DNA from: Neodiprion pinetum
Taxonomy: Eukaryota; Arthropoda; Insecta; Hymenoptera; Diprionidae
DNA length: 64,000 nt
Assembly: GCF_021155775.2 (NCBI RefSeq)
Contig: NC_060234.1
Location: forward strand, 3,224,001-3,288,000
Direction of reading: 5' to 3'
Positions 37,901 through 50,678 of the stretch are shown piece after piece. The notes beneath the pieces were generated by a model, which worked only from the letters and a program-made list of their open reading frames with translations, did no database searches and was not told where the DNA came from. The first letter of the stretch is position 1; the number at the start of each line of letters is the position of its first letter. The translations under genes were made by a program, and so were the position numbers.

Positions 37901-38368
37901 ACTTGTTCTTCTCAAGATCGTTACGAGTAAACGATGCAAGACGAGCTTTCGTCGCCTCGAAAGATGTACAGGTGTGTGTGTATACGTATACATGTATATA
38001 TGTATACACGTGTCTGTACACAGGTCGAACTTTTTCATCGAAACTTTTCTTTCTGCAAAGATTTACCGAAGTTCGTTCCCCGTTTAATTCCGCGTTAATT
38101 AGTCCTCGTTAATGATCACGAAACACGAAATCCTAACCCCTGAAAACAGCAACTCTTCAAGTCCGCGTTAGCGGATCCGCTGATAATCTAATCTAGACGC
38201 CTGCTCAGCCACCCTTTGGCTTCGCCATTCGCCTCGGGTAACGGCGCGGGTGGGGAGTAAAAGAAAACAGTCATAATCGCAGCCGTAACTACTGGACGAA
38301 GAGGGGGGGAAAATGAGTCCGAGCATTTCCTCGACCTTGTGTCGTGTCAGCGTACTTCAGGATTCGTA

Positions 38369-38802
38369 AGCTGAGAAAAATTTCATTTGTTACAGTAACT
38401 AGAAAAATTCAGTAAAAGAGGTATCGTTGAAAAAAACTGTTTGAGTATTGTTGAAATTAGGAAAAACGAGGTACGCCTAACCATTTTGCGCTATCGTCGA
38501 TCCTTTTTTGGTTATTGCAACGCAAAATCAATTTGCGAGGTTTACTCTACTTTTTTAGTTAAACAACGCTTCGAACGTCAATTTATTCTTGCACGAGCGT
38601 TAAATTTTCGCAATGGTTGCAAGAAAATATATTGCAACAGCGATCGTAATGAGAGAGAATAGCAACGGATAATAGACTTTCCGGTAACGGCTAGAAAACT
38701 AATTTTCATTTTCCACCTAGAGTTATATTTTTCGATTGTGATAAAAAATGAAAATAGTTAAAGACCGAGCGGTAACCGGAACTAAAAACTTCTCTCATGG
38801 TG
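38369..38802 (+). mobile_element. TA-flanked MITE, copy D
   Basis: A full-length copy between TA at 38367-38368 and TA at 38803-38804. It begins AGCTGAGAAAAATTTC and ends AACTTCTCTCATGGTG. It contains all internal family blocks, including TACTCTACTTTTTTAGTTAA. Confidence 0.85.
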
Positions 38803-41800
38803 TATAAAGGGGCTTGATCATTCGCAGATGAATGATGAAGAATTGCTTGAAGATATTTATCGGTATCATCTTCCTTCAATTTCGTTCCGAGAAGGAAGTT
38901 TTTCATCTAAGGATTCATCATCCTCAGTTAGTATTTAAAAAAAAAAAATCGATCCATTGCTATACTAAATCTATCCTTCAAGATTTGCAATGGAGTCAAA
39001 ACTGTTCTTCTTCTAATTTTTCTCATACTCTACAAGTTGTTTTCATGGTCGTCGATTAGATTCTGACCGTTTCTCCACTTTCCAGCGTTCATCAACATTC
39101 TTTCCATTTTCTTCTTCACCCCTTCAGTCTTGAATATTTCCCGCCGTCACATCGGTCAGTTTCCTCATCGTCGATGAAACTTGCCCAAATTCGATGTTGG
39201 TCTTCTCGTTCCTGAACACCCTCTGTAATTTCCTTCTTTTCCAGCTCTTCTTCTCCGTCTTTCCATCCATCCGTATCAATTTCGTTCGAGTCTTTCTTCA
39301 CTTAAAAAAAACACAAGAACCTCGCATGATTTTTCGACAAGTTCCTCGCCTCGCCTTATTTTCCGTACTTGCCAATCCATTAGACAGCGTATCATCGAAC
39401 GACAAGCACCAAGGTGTGATTAATAGGATGACTACGAGCCTGCGTCTCGAGGCACGTGTGTGAAGGGTCTGTCGTTGGGGTGGCGTGATGATTATAGTCG
39501 GAACGGTAAGAGGTTAATTTTGCAGCTCAGCAAAAACTTAATTAAATTTGTTGGGCCGAAGGGGGGAGGAAACTTTGCGGAACCGATATAACACCTTGCC
39601 AGGCGTAACCTGAGCCCCGTAACCGAGGGCAGAGTTATTAATTGTTGCGTTTTATAACTCCGGCTGGTGGGATCCCCTGGGATTTTCAAACCCGTTTATT
39701 CCACAAAAGTTTAAGCATCTCGTAACGTCCTCCTTGCAGGCTGCTCCTTCCTGCTGGCTCACCATCGTCTCTCCATCTCCATCATTCTTCCCTGTTATTC
39801 TCGTTCCTCCATCTCTCTCTCCCTTTCACACCCAACCTCTTCTTGTACCCTGTGCTTCAAAATAATTTATCGATGTTTACCTTCGAGGTTTTTGTACGTG
39901 TGTGCGTTTGTGTTTATACGTATACACGCTGACTGCTTGTATATTTCATTCTCAGCTTTGTCTCTTCTCTCCTGTCTCCGTAAATTCATTTCATTTCACA
40001 CCCCGAGATTTTCGGCTTGTCTCACGGATCGGAAGAGATGAAGAAAGGAGAAGGAAAAGAGGGTTGAAAAAATAAAAAAAAAGAAAAAGAAAAACAAGCC
40101 TGATTCCTTCGCAACGCGAGATTGCAAAAATTTTTCACCCTCCGGCGACAACGTCTTATTATATTTTGAGAGAAAATAAATGAATCAGAGAAAGTAACGA
40201 GTCTGATAATCTCTTCAAATGTTCCAGTCGCGAAATAAAGAAATTCGGGTAAATTTCACACCTTTATGAAAACCAGAGATTTTCAAATAATTACAGAATG
40301 AATTCAGATGATTATTTACCGATATTATTAACTCTTTTGACGATTTCAATAAAATTGATTATTCACTAAAAATCTTGTAAAACCTCTGAGAACGTTTCTT
40401 AAGAATAATTCAAAAAAGTATCAAAAAATGTGTAAATTAGCCTGGTTCGAAAAAATGGACTGTTTTTTTTTTTTTTCTTTTTTATCAAATTTCACCTGTT
40501 CAATAGTTGTGGGAAGGGAAAATAAGACGCCTTTTATAATTTTAACGAACGTGACAACCAGTAAAGCGCCTTCTTTTTACCAAAAATAAATTTGCTAAAT
40601 TTAAAAATTAACTAAACTACATGATTTTACAGCGGTTAAAATGCTTCCGAAAAAACCACAATATATCGCTGTTAATATCGAAAAAAGTAAATTTTCACAC
40701 GATTTCAACTTTAACCTTGAATAACTTTTGAAACAGTTTAGATATCAAAAAATTATCGGAGATCTTTTTTGTAGAGCATTAAAGTCCCCAAAAAATTAGA
40801 TTCCGAAGAAATCCTTGACGAGAAAATCACCGGACAAAATTCACCCGGCTGAATTAACTCCTGACATGCAGAAAAAAAAAAAATTAAATGAAAATGTACG
40901 AAATTGACGATTAAATCAGTGATTTTAACGATTCGACGAACGCTTTGGGTGAAAATTTTAAATTCCGTAAGGATGATTTTTTCGGTAACGGTAAACATTG
41001 TAAAATCTTTCAAAATTTACGTTCAACTCACTTCGGTGATTAAAAAAAATCAAATATTGAGACGTGGCCCATATTTGTGAAAAGCCTAGGTTTGTGCTTC
41101 GGGGGAATGCGCGCGTGTCTATTTTCGCATTGTCGGATTATAACAAGCGCCGGGAGGCCGGAGAGTCTTCTCCGCGTTGCGGAAGGGAAGTTTCTTTTCT
41201 CCGCAGTGCCTCATTAGGCCGAACTACCGTGCACCGAAGTCTGTTCTATTCACCCTTCGCTCTCTCTTTATCTCTCTGTTTCTCCCTTTCGAACGCGCGG
41301 TTATTATACGAATTACGGAAAGACCGGGAATCCTGGTCAAGCCCTGAGGGTGGATCGCGGAATCGCGGGGTGGAAAATTGGATCACGATCAAGTCAAAAA
41401 CTAGGGTGAAAATTTCTCGCACAGGTTGATTTTCCAGAAGATAACGCGCCGTTCGATTTTTCCCATACGCTTTTACGTAACGTGAAAAGCTAATCAACCG
41501 CGGGAGAAGATGGTTAATTTATGGTTAGGAATTATGATCGATACACGCGCGGACGAGTTGAAAGATGAAGAAAAGAAATATTTCGGAAAAGTTGAATTAT
41601 ACTTCAACTATTCAGGTGGAATAATTTAACGGTATCATTTGGTCAACTTTGTTCGTTTCGAAGAATTTCTTTAGCCTTGATTTTTATTATCGAAAAAATC
41701 TTAACGAGTATTCGCGTTTCGTCATTGCTGAAAGGAAATTTTCAATTCCCGACAACGCGAAGTGTGAAATTTTCCCTGAACTCGATGAACGAAGTATCCA

Positions 41801-42464
41801 GTTTACATCTTACAGATCGCTGAAGAAAGTTCTCGAACCTTTCCGCATGGCTGGTTATATTGGCCATTAAAGAAAGCTGCAATATTTTAACGATCGTTGT
41901 GACTTGTCGAATATTCTTCGTGCGCCGACTTATCGATGCTCTTGAACGTCGAAAACTGTTCCGAAAACGAAAGTCTTCAACTTTCTGTAACGAAGAATGA
42001 GGATAACGAAAGGAATCGAAAAAGTGCAACCGCGCGTACTGGAAATTCGAAAAACGAAAAGAAAAGCAAGGAAAAATACCGAACAATAATTACGTCAGCA
42101 TCGCGTAACGAACGAGGCAAAAAAGTAGCACAATTATAATTCCAGGGATGTAAATACGCGGCGAGTTGGACGAGCGCATTATGGCGGCTGCGGAAACGGA
42201 GGAAAAGCCGATGATACAGCTGCACAACAGCTTTCCTAATTAAATGGAAAAATTTTTACGATGCGGTGTATGAAATAGCGAAGCGGAGAGTAGCGAAGAG
42301 ATGAAAAGTAAAATGAAATAAAAGAAAGGAACAAGTTTCGGGGTGAGGGAAACGGAAAAGTTCTACGTAAACTTGAAAACAGCCCCGTGGCTGTTTGGCT
42401 GAAAAGAAGAGGTTCAAGGAGCGGGAGAAAATCGTCATAATAACCAGCTACCATTCCTACTCTA
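38803..42464. other. No gene seen
   Basis: AT-rich. Frames at 39116-39463, 41064-41429 and 41742-42225 overlap on opposite strands and are unrecognised. Confidence 0.55.
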
Positions 42465-42849
42465 CGATGAGAAAAATTTCATTTGTTACAGTGACTAGAA
42501 AAATTGAGTAAAACGGGCATCGTTAAAAAAACTGTTTGAATATTGTTTGAATTAGGAAAAACGAGCAGCGCAAAATCAGGTTCTGAGGTTTACTCTACTT
42601 TTTTAGTTAAACAAGGCTTCGAACGTTAATTTATTCTTGCACAAGCGTTAAATTTTCGCAACAGTTGCAAGAAAATATAGTAACAGTGATCGTAATGAGA
42701 AAAAATAATAACGGATACTAGACTTGCCGGTTACGGTTAGAAAACTAATTTTTATTTTCTACCTAGAACTATATTTCTCGATTGTGGTAAAGAATGAAGA
42801 AAATAGTTAAGGACCGAGCGGTAACCGGAACTGAAAATTTCTCTCATTG
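42465..42849 (+). mobile_element. TA-flanked MITE, copy E, internal deletion
   Basis: It is flanked by TA at 42463-42464 and 42850-42851. Relative to copies A, D and G it lacks about 45 bases around the ATCGTCGATCC block (near 42565). It is otherwise collinear with copy D. Confidence 0.85.
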
Positions 42850-43329
42850 TAGGTATTCAACAATGCGAAAATAGCGCCGCTACTTCATGCTTCGGTAATA
42901 TTTTTGCTGCTCTTTGTTTGGTCCGATTTCCCATTTCTTTTGTACTCGCTTTATTCGCATTCTCTTTCTCTCTTTACCTTCGGCGATTTTCGTTATTGTT
43001 ATACGACGAGTTGGCTTTGGTTATTAGTTCATGTACGAAAACGCCAACTCACCGCACAATTTGGTTGCAAAGAGAATGGTGTGTAGAAATTATGACCTCA
43101 AACGAACGCTGAATTTTATTCTCTTGATTAAGCTTGTATCGAGAGAAAATCAGCTTTTGTGATAAAAGGGTGACGGTACTCACCTTTCGTTGAGCTTGTT
43201 GTTTCGGGCTTAGGAGAATCGAGAATGTCTTTTGACGAACGTTATTAGGACCGGTGATCAAAGTGGTTAACAATTAATTATTTGCGGTGTCAGAGCCTGC
43301 AGCGCGGTAAGAAAATATTTGTTTGATTG

Positions 43330-43615
43330 CTGGTCAAAATCTCGAAAGACCAAAAAGTCGACCGTTTGAAAACTCGAAATTTTCGAGAATTTGAAAAATC
43401 GAACGATCGGTGTACCGAAATTGAGATTTTCGGTGAATCACCCGGTAGAATAGCTGTTCTACCGAAAGTTTATCTAATCAAATGCTCTTTTATCCGAAAA
43501 AGTATTTTCAGAACTTTCTGCAATGCGAATGAACAAAGCACAGAATGTGAAGATATAGAAAAATGAATATCACGAAATAAGAAACAAAGACCGGCTGATA
43601 CTTCTAGCGACCAAA
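43330..43615 (-). mobile_element. About 0.8 kb TIR element, end fragment in reverse orientation
   Basis: It begins CTGGTCAAAATCTCGAAAGA and continues through GAATCACCCGGTAGAATAGC to GACCGGCTGATACTTC. These match the reverse complement of the right third of the element (compare 6075-6364). The remainder is not present. Confidence 0.65.
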
Positions 43616-44622
43616 AAACCTGAAACAAAAAATTATTCGACGAAAATCAAAGTTCAGAAGAAGAATCCGTACGGATATCCGTAATTTTTCGAACTTTTCA
43701 AATATTCAAACGCCAAAATACGCAGAAAGGATGCCACTTTTAGAAAAAACGATTTTTCGACGCTCTAATGTCTCAAAGATATTAGTTTACTATTCTTCAC
43801 TCGTAATAATCTCACTAAACGTGTTTTCTCGATCAATTGAGAGGCCAAGTAAAAAAATATGGCTCGATTGATTTGTAGAGAACTTATCGACGCCGCGACG
43901 GTCAAAATGAGCTCTCGTTCGTTAAAACCGTTTAACCAATGCAATTTTTTCACCGAAGGAAATATTTCAATACCACGATCTCTTTGAAGTTATCAATATA
44001 ATTATGCAATTCTATCTGAAATTTATGGTTTTCGCAATTTTTTTTTTTTTTATTCACCGGGAATACAGTTTTAATTAAACCAGATTCAGTGACACTTTCA
44101 TACCTTCGCTGTACGATATTTTTCTGTTCACAACGCTTTGAACGGACTATACGCCTGGTAGATCCTTAATTAAGTTCAGGGCAGAAGGACACGCGGCAAA
44201 TTCTCGAGTGCGGCTAAAACGCATTGTCTCAGAAGGTCGCACAGCGATTCGGGCAACCCCTTATGACCGTTCTCTCAATTTCGGGAGGAATTTGAAACCG
44301 GATTCCCAAACGTGGACACTGCAGACCCTTCGCGATCCAAGATTTTCAACACCTCGAAACGAGAGGAAATTCCGCCCGGTGAATATAACAGTAATTTGCC
44401 ATTGTAACGCGTCGAAGGCCACGGTCGAGTTTTGATGGTCAGAGAAACTGGAACACCGAGAACCGAAAAAATTGTGAAGAGAAAACGGTCGACTCTGTAA
44501 TTGAAGAGAAGAATAAAAAGAGGCTGTTATAGTGCCTGTAACCGAAAATTGCAGAAAAAAGAAACGGGGGAATGGTATATTATGCAACGAGGAGGGAAAC
44601 TCGGTCTTTCCGGACCGAGCGT

Positions 44623-44706
44623 CAACAATATTCAAACAGTTTTTTTAACGATACCTGTTTTACTCAATTTTTCTACTTACTGTAACAAATGAAATTTTTC
44701 TCAGTG
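44623..44706 (-). mobile_element. TA-flanked MITE family, end fragment (copy F)
   Basis: CAACAATATTCAAACAGTTT through GAAATTTTTCTCAGTG is the terminal 84 bases of the family in reverse orientation. Confidence 0.75.
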
Positions 44707-45782
44707 AGCGTAACGATTTACACCCTCGTGCGATCCAGCCGAGCACTCGGATTGTAAAAACGGGTTTTACGCACTAGATACGAAAAGTACTATTTCTTTT
44801 CTGCGTCGTTATTTGCGTCTGTGGAATTTTTATTTCGAACCTCCCCTCCCCTCAAAAAAAAACGAAAAAAAAAAGAGAGAAAACAGCACTAGCAGCCTCT
44901 TCTTACTCTCTTTTTCAATCGCTTCCGGAAATCGATCGAGTGCGAATGAATCTGTGATGAAAATTTCGTACAATTTCCAATGGTCACGCAAAGACTCGGA
45001 ATGCGATCCGCATTCTCAGTCTCGGCGGAAGTGAAGAAGAGTGATCGCAGCAACACCTTGGAAAATGGAGATTTATTAATGGCGGCGTTGAAATTGGAGA
45101 AGGAGGTGGAGGTGGAGGCGGGAAAAGTTGTTCAATTAAATTCTGGGCCGAGGTTCAACGCCGATGTGCCCAGCATGTACTAATTCCGCGTCTCGTATCC
45201 CGCGGTAAATGAGAAGGATGTAGATAGAGGTAAAAGACGAGAGAAGGCTTCACCCTCTTCCTGTCTACGATCTCACCCCGTCTGCCCTAGTCGATTGATT
45301 GATGGCTTTCGGATTATTCGCTCGTAGTTTGTGTTTCGTTTTTTTTCATTTTTTCTCATCATATTTATGTAATAAGATGATCGAGCGAAGCGCCTGATCC
45401 ATTTTGTGGAAACGCATTAGCGGAATCAAAACGGTCCGGTGAAAATATTAACTCTCTCCTAATGCGAGGAATATTAGATATCGCTCTGTAACAAAACCGT
45501 CGATTTTATCACTCCGCAGCAAAAATTGCCCTGCAAAACGTTTTTTTTTTTTTTTTTTTCTTCTTCTTTTCGTCTTTTCTTCTTCCACAAGATACGAACA
45601 AACCGGGGTGTTTTGTCAGGTAATTATAGTCTATTGTTGGAAAAATAATTTCCCTCTTCGTGAATTTGATAAAAATTGAATTACAACTTTGACAAACTGA
45701 CGTGGAGTAAAAAAAATTCACAGATTCCTGTTTGGAATATTTTCGATGTAATTGTTTTGTTTTTTTTTTCTGTTTTCTTTTA

Positions 45783-46215
45783 CACTGACAATGAGAGGAA
45801 TTTTCAGTTTCGGTTACCGCTCGGTTCGTAACTATCATCATTTTTACCACAATCGAAAAATATAGTTCTAGTTAAAAAATGAAAATTAGTTTTCTAGCTG
45901 TTACCAAAAAGTCTAGCATCCGTTACTATTCTTTCTCATTACGATCACTGTTGATATATTTTCTTGCAACTGTTGGGAAAATTTAATGCTTGCGCTACAA
46001 TAAATTGACGTTGAAGCCTTGTTTAACTAAAAAAGTAGAGTAAACCTCAGAAACTGATTTTGCTTTGCAATTACCAAAAAAGGATCGACGATAGCGCAAA
46101 ATGTTTAGGCGTACGTCGTTTTTCGTAATTCCAACAATATTGAAACAGTTTTTTTAACGATACCTGTTTTACTCAATTTTTCTAGTTACCGTAGCAAATG
46201 AAATTTTTCTCAGTG
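45783..46215 (-). mobile_element. TA-flanked MITE, copy G
   Basis: The best-preserved copy, between TA at 45781-45782 and TA at 46216-46217. Its ends are CACTGACAATGAGAGGAATT and AATGAAATTTTTCTCAGTG. Length is 433 bases. It has no coding frame of note. Confidence 0.88.
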
Positions 46216-47574
46216 TAGAATGACAATTGTAGATTTTACAAAAATCTCGTAACGAATTAATTTTCATCGCACGATGAATGTATAATATTGTGATAATTAT
46301 ACTCTGACCAAATTTACTGTCTGCATTTTGTACTTTATAAATATCACCAACAAAATACCAATTTCCTAAATTACTGTGGATAAATCATTTCGGTTTTCAC
46401 AAAAGAGCGTTGTTTTCTCTCTCTCTCTCTCTCTCCTAGTCCCTTGTCACCCTCTAGAAACTGACGCGTCACAGGGTGAAAGAGGCTGTTTTCCCGCAGC
46501 GAAAACGCCGAGGGCAAGCAAGTAACTTCCGCTGATTGGATATTACCTTAATGATGTATTCGCCCTCCGTGATTTATCGATCCAGAGACGTCAAGCTTGG
46601 ACCACCGCAACGATCAGAAGGAAGTAGTGACAGGAGTTAGGGAAATTGTACACAACGTTGACAAAATTATCTCAGGCTTGATTTCTTCTTCGTGGTATCT
46701 TGTTTTTTTTTTTTTTTTTCTTTTTCCTCACTTTCAGATTGTCACTTTTTGAAGTATGCAAAATATGTTGCAAAGAATTCTTATCTCCTTTTTTTTTCTG
46801 ACGCGAGACGGAACAATTTTCAACGACACGAAGACACAGAAATTATTATTCCTCATTCGTTTCGAAGATGCCCGAAATTTTCAAAGATCAATCGCTGCAA
46901 GAGAGAATTTTCTGATACACGTATCACAATTACTTGCATCGTAGGAAAGAGAAAAGGATAAATATTGTAATTGACAGTAAAAAGATACAACGGATTCTAG
47001 AAATTTTCTGAATAACAAAAACTCGGGCTTTTCATTTTCATTCATTTCAGCTGTTGCGAAAATTCACTTATGAGTTATCCGTTTTACTTGTGAGTTGAAT
47101 ACCAGCTTTTAAAAATACTTTTCATTATTCCGACAAGTAAATTTATTCAATACATTCCGTTGGAAGAAAATATTTTCATTGAAATCCACTCGAAAGTAAT
47201 GAAAATATGAATAAAGAATTTTTTTCTAAACAAATCCTCTATAATTTAAAAAAAAAAAAAAAAAAAAACTACGAGTCCAACGAAATTCGATGCAGTTTCA
47301 CCAGTTCAAACTTCATCGAAATCGATCACCCTCAAAGCGTGTACTACCCTCGTAGGTATTTTTCGATCACGTTTCGTTTCGTCCGAGTTCGTAATATCGT
47401 TGGTGAAAAAAGGGAAGAATATTAAAACCGAAGCAAGGCCAGATTTTGAGAAGAAGATAAAATTGGACTTTCTTCTTCGAGTAGGATTATAAATAACAAT
47501 GATCTGAAAATATTGTCACAGATTTCGATATCGGCCGAGTATATCAGCTTCTACGTTCTAACTTATGTTACACG

Positions 47575-47579
<5 letters not shown>

Positions 47580-47612
<33 letters not shown>
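47580..47612. repeat. (CA)n microsatellite
   Basis: About sixteen CA units. Another shorter CA tract lies at 48005-48020. Confidence 0.95.
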
Positions 47613-47618
<6 letters not shown>

Positions 47619-47768
47619 GTGTATACGATCCTCTCCCGAAGACTATTCACCATTTTCTATATCGGCTGGTACTCGATAGCGCTGTACACGGCTTACGTAT
47701 AGATAGCAATACGTGGCACGTTATATACGTTATACATGCACGCTTGTATATTATATCATATATATATC

Positions 47769-47769
47769 A

Positions 47770-47794
<25 letters not shown>
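47769..47794. repeat. (TA)n microsatellite
   Basis: About thirteen TA units within a larger AT-rich stretch. Confidence 0.95.
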
Positions 47795-47803
<9 letters not shown>

Positions 47804-48240
47804 GGCGGGTATAATCCCTGAGGTCGATGCTAACGATAAGCAGGAGAAACGACGTCATGGATGTACATATGTGCGGGGGGGTGGTTATATTATATATCGG
47901 TCGCGTATAATGCACTCACATATATAGGTGAAAACCACCCCGGGGTAAAACGTACAAGGCATTCCATGCCCGTCTGCGTACTTTGAAGAAAGAATATTAC
48001 GAACCCACACACACACACACGCCGCTCTATCCTTTTTATTATATCCCACACCGAGACGGCGTATACGTTACGTTATATGCATTATCAATGCACGTATACG
48101 TATATTTGAATATGTCGCCGCGGAAGGAAAATCTTCGGTACGAGTAAAGGAAGAAACTGACTTTCTACTACCGTATAGGGTAATATATGAATATTGGAAT
48201 AGGAAAGGAACCGAGGGAAATGATACATTATGCGTTTCAC

Positions 48241-48246
<6 letters not shown>

Positions 48247-48328
<82 letters not shown>
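48247..48328. repeat. Long (CT)n microsatellite
   Basis: A pure CT tract of about 41 units, the longest simple repeat in the window. It produces a poly(RE) open frame on the - strand (48068-48352) that is not a gene. Such GAGA-type tracts can bind GAGA factor in insects. Confidence 0.97.
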
Positions 48329-48330
<2 letters not shown>

Positions 48331-50361
48331 TAACTATTTTGTATTTATTCACCGTATATCTGCACTCAATCCTTGACTTGTGATTAGTAATTCAGTAATT
48401 GGTAGGTGTGATTTATTTTGAGGTTTACTCTGCTTTCGTCGTATTATCATTTTCTTTATTTCTTTTCTTTTTTTTTTTACTCAATCGCCTTGCACTGCCT
48501 TAGGAGTTTTTCCCATGGCCATAATGAACTCTACTCTTACTATACTCTCACTCTTTTCTTTATTCTTCATTCATTTTTTTTTTTTTTTGTTTTTTTTATC
48601 CACTTTGTTCTTTTCAATTCGCAATTTTTAAGTACTATATTTATTAATTATTAATTGGATCCTCACGCAGAAGGATGATTCCTTTTATTTTCAATTTTTA
48701 TGGGTGAAAAAGTTTTCTTTCGTATGTTTAATTAAAGTTGTTGTTTTTTTTTTTCCTTTTCTTTTTTTCGATTCCGAGTCAACAAAGGAATTCTGCTGTA
48801 CTGAAAATTGTATTTTTCTTGTCGAGAGTTTGAACAGACACTTGATATATCATGCGAATCGGCGAAAAAAATCAAATGGTACAAAAATATGACTCGTAAT
48901 TATTTAACGAACGTCCGTATTGTTTGTTTCAGATTATTTCGTCGGCCGGTGAGAGAATCAATGTGCATCTTGATGCCTCAAGGATCGAGCTGTGATCAGC
49001 AACTGTCGATTACAGTTACTAAAAAAGAAAATCGTACCGGTGATTCGGTTGTGATTATTATATATGATACGTGTGTGATGATACGAATCAGTGCGGTAAA
49101 CTCCTAGAAATTAAATCAAAATTCGTTTTTACGCGGGTAAAATTGGGCAATGAAACTGAATAAAATAAGGGGATGAATTGAATTAACAAAAGGTAAATAA
49201 CGGAAAGCTGACGAATTAGGTGCAACGAGCAAAACTGAAATTTGATAGTTTCCGATCCTTGAAGACTGAAATGATTCTCTTTTCCTTCTCTTTTCTTCAA
49301 AGTAAATCGCACGATTACAGTACATCGTGGCAAACGGAAGGGAGGTTGTTTATATAACGTTATACTAGAGAGGATATTTATTTTTTTTCCCCCAGAAGAA
49401 ATGAAAGCGTTGGAAGGATACTTCGGGGAACAGGATATACCTTATTAGGATCCATATCCTCCGGTAAATTCCTCCCTCGATCTTTAATATAACGCAAAGT
49501 TTACCCTCCGGTCATGAATCGCCGGGGTTGAAAAATATGCGATCATATTGCGTAGCGGAATATCACGTAATAATCAACTCATCTTGTTGGGAAATGTTCG
49601 ATTCTAGAGTCGCTTCTTTGAAGTTGTACAATTTTTAACGACATTCAAATAAATACATGGAAATAAATAAATATCAACTGTTTTCAAGAATTTTTCCAAC
49701 TTTTTCGAATAGTTGTACGAAAATAAAGAAGAAAAGGCAATACGGAAAATCATTTTGAAAGGCACGTATCCTGGCCGGGTTGTTTTGTTATTTCGAACGA
49801 AAGAAGAAGGTAGGGAATTAGGAAATGCAAGGAATGCGGGAGGCGCCGTCGTAGCTTGGTAGAGAATCTAAGATCTAACGTGACAAATCGTACCGAAGAA
49901 AAATATTACAAATTCGTGGGCTTTTATTAAATTGCTTGGTGCATGGCTCGGTTGTTATAATTCATTCGCGTAAAGCCGAAAGCCGGGGAGCAAAAAAGCC
50001 GGAAACAAGAAATATCATTTGAAATTAACAATAAGAAACATCCGGACAAAAAGCGCAGGAAATAAATATAATGAAATTAATGTTCAAACGAGCGAAGTAA
50101 GATTGAAAAATTAACGATTTGTGTAATGATGTAACATAATACAGAAGTGTAAGATAATATAAAATTGCTGCGTGGGAATAAAATTAACACGAAAACATCG
50201 TTGAAAAAAAAAAGGAGAGGGAAAAAATGGCAGAAGAGGGAGGAGAAAAAGAAATCAACTAAGTCGAGTGACATGAGGTAGTCGGAACGATTTCGGTCGG
50301 TTGGATGCGTATATACGAGTGATTTGGGGGGCGAACAAAGGGGCCGGAGGGGGAGTTCAAG

Positions 50362-50606
50362 ATGGAACTTTTGATCATTCTGGTATGCCTGATCACGCCT
50401 CCGACTCTTTCCCTGTCGATAAAGACGAAACTTAACCCGCGAATCGTCCAGACTCAGTACGGTCGCATTCAGGGGTTCGTCCAGTCCTTCGAACCCCCTA
50501 AACTCAAATCGATCGACGTTTACCTCGGCATACCTTACGCGACTCCACCAGTCGGAGGAAACAGGTTTTCACCCACGAGGGCGCCAAGTCCTTGGGACGG
50601 AATCAG
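50362..50606 (+). CDS. Nlg: Neuroligin, coding exon 1 (start codon, signal peptide, start of the cholinesterase-like domain)
   Basis: Neuroligins are postsynaptic type I membrane adhesion proteins that bind neurexins across the synapse through a catalytically dead alpha/beta-hydrolase ectodomain. The frame opens with ATG in a favourable context (caagATGG). A hydrophobic stretch at residues 2-19 (ELLIILVCLITPPTLSLS) looks like a signal peptide. Residues 27-39 (RIVQTQYGRIQGF) are the usual N-terminal strand, and 52-81 contain the block YLGIPYATPP...RFSPTRAPSPWDGI, which is near-diagnostic of insect neuroligins. The exon ends in ...ATCAG followed by GTGAGC, a strong donor, and splits the codon for Arg82 (AG|A). 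It joins in frame to the exon at 51487. The paralogue (insects usually have several) cannot be named from this part. Any upstream non-coding exon is unknown. Confidence 0.95.
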
Positions 50607-50647
50607 GTGAGCGGAAGTTATTCACTTTGATCTGTGTGAAATTCGGG

Positions 50648-50678
<31 letters not shown>

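Larger units (their letters stand above)
34954..38368. other. No gene seen
   Basis: Contains the TGACGTACGTCA dyad, the interrupted TC tract, a GC-richer patch (36420-36660) with frames on both strands, and the CTT tract. Confidence 0.55.
42852..45782. other. No gene called; contains repeat fragments
   Basis: Apart from the two fragments annotated separately, a frame at 44980-45183 (+) ends ...VQLNSGPRFNADVPSMY. Its composition is somewhat protein-like but it has no recognised family, so it is left uncalled. ATCCTTAATTAAG near 44160 may be a scrap of the 26.8 kb foldback family. Confidence 0.45.
46218..50361. other. Region upstream of the neuroligin start codon; no gene seen
   Basis: Dense in CA, TA and CT microsatellites. 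The last 80 bases before the ATG are G-rich. No clear TATA box or initiator is evident there, and no obvious acceptor precedes the ATG, so the 5' leader may be contiguous with exon 1. Confidence 0.5.

Noticed and set aside
44980..45183. 67-residue frame ending VQLNSGPRFNADVPSMY
   Set aside because: Composition is mildly protein-like, but there is no recognised family, no splice evidence and no neighbouring exon.
48068..48352. 94-residue frame with a poly(RE) stretch
   Set aside because: It is the translation of a CT microsatellite.
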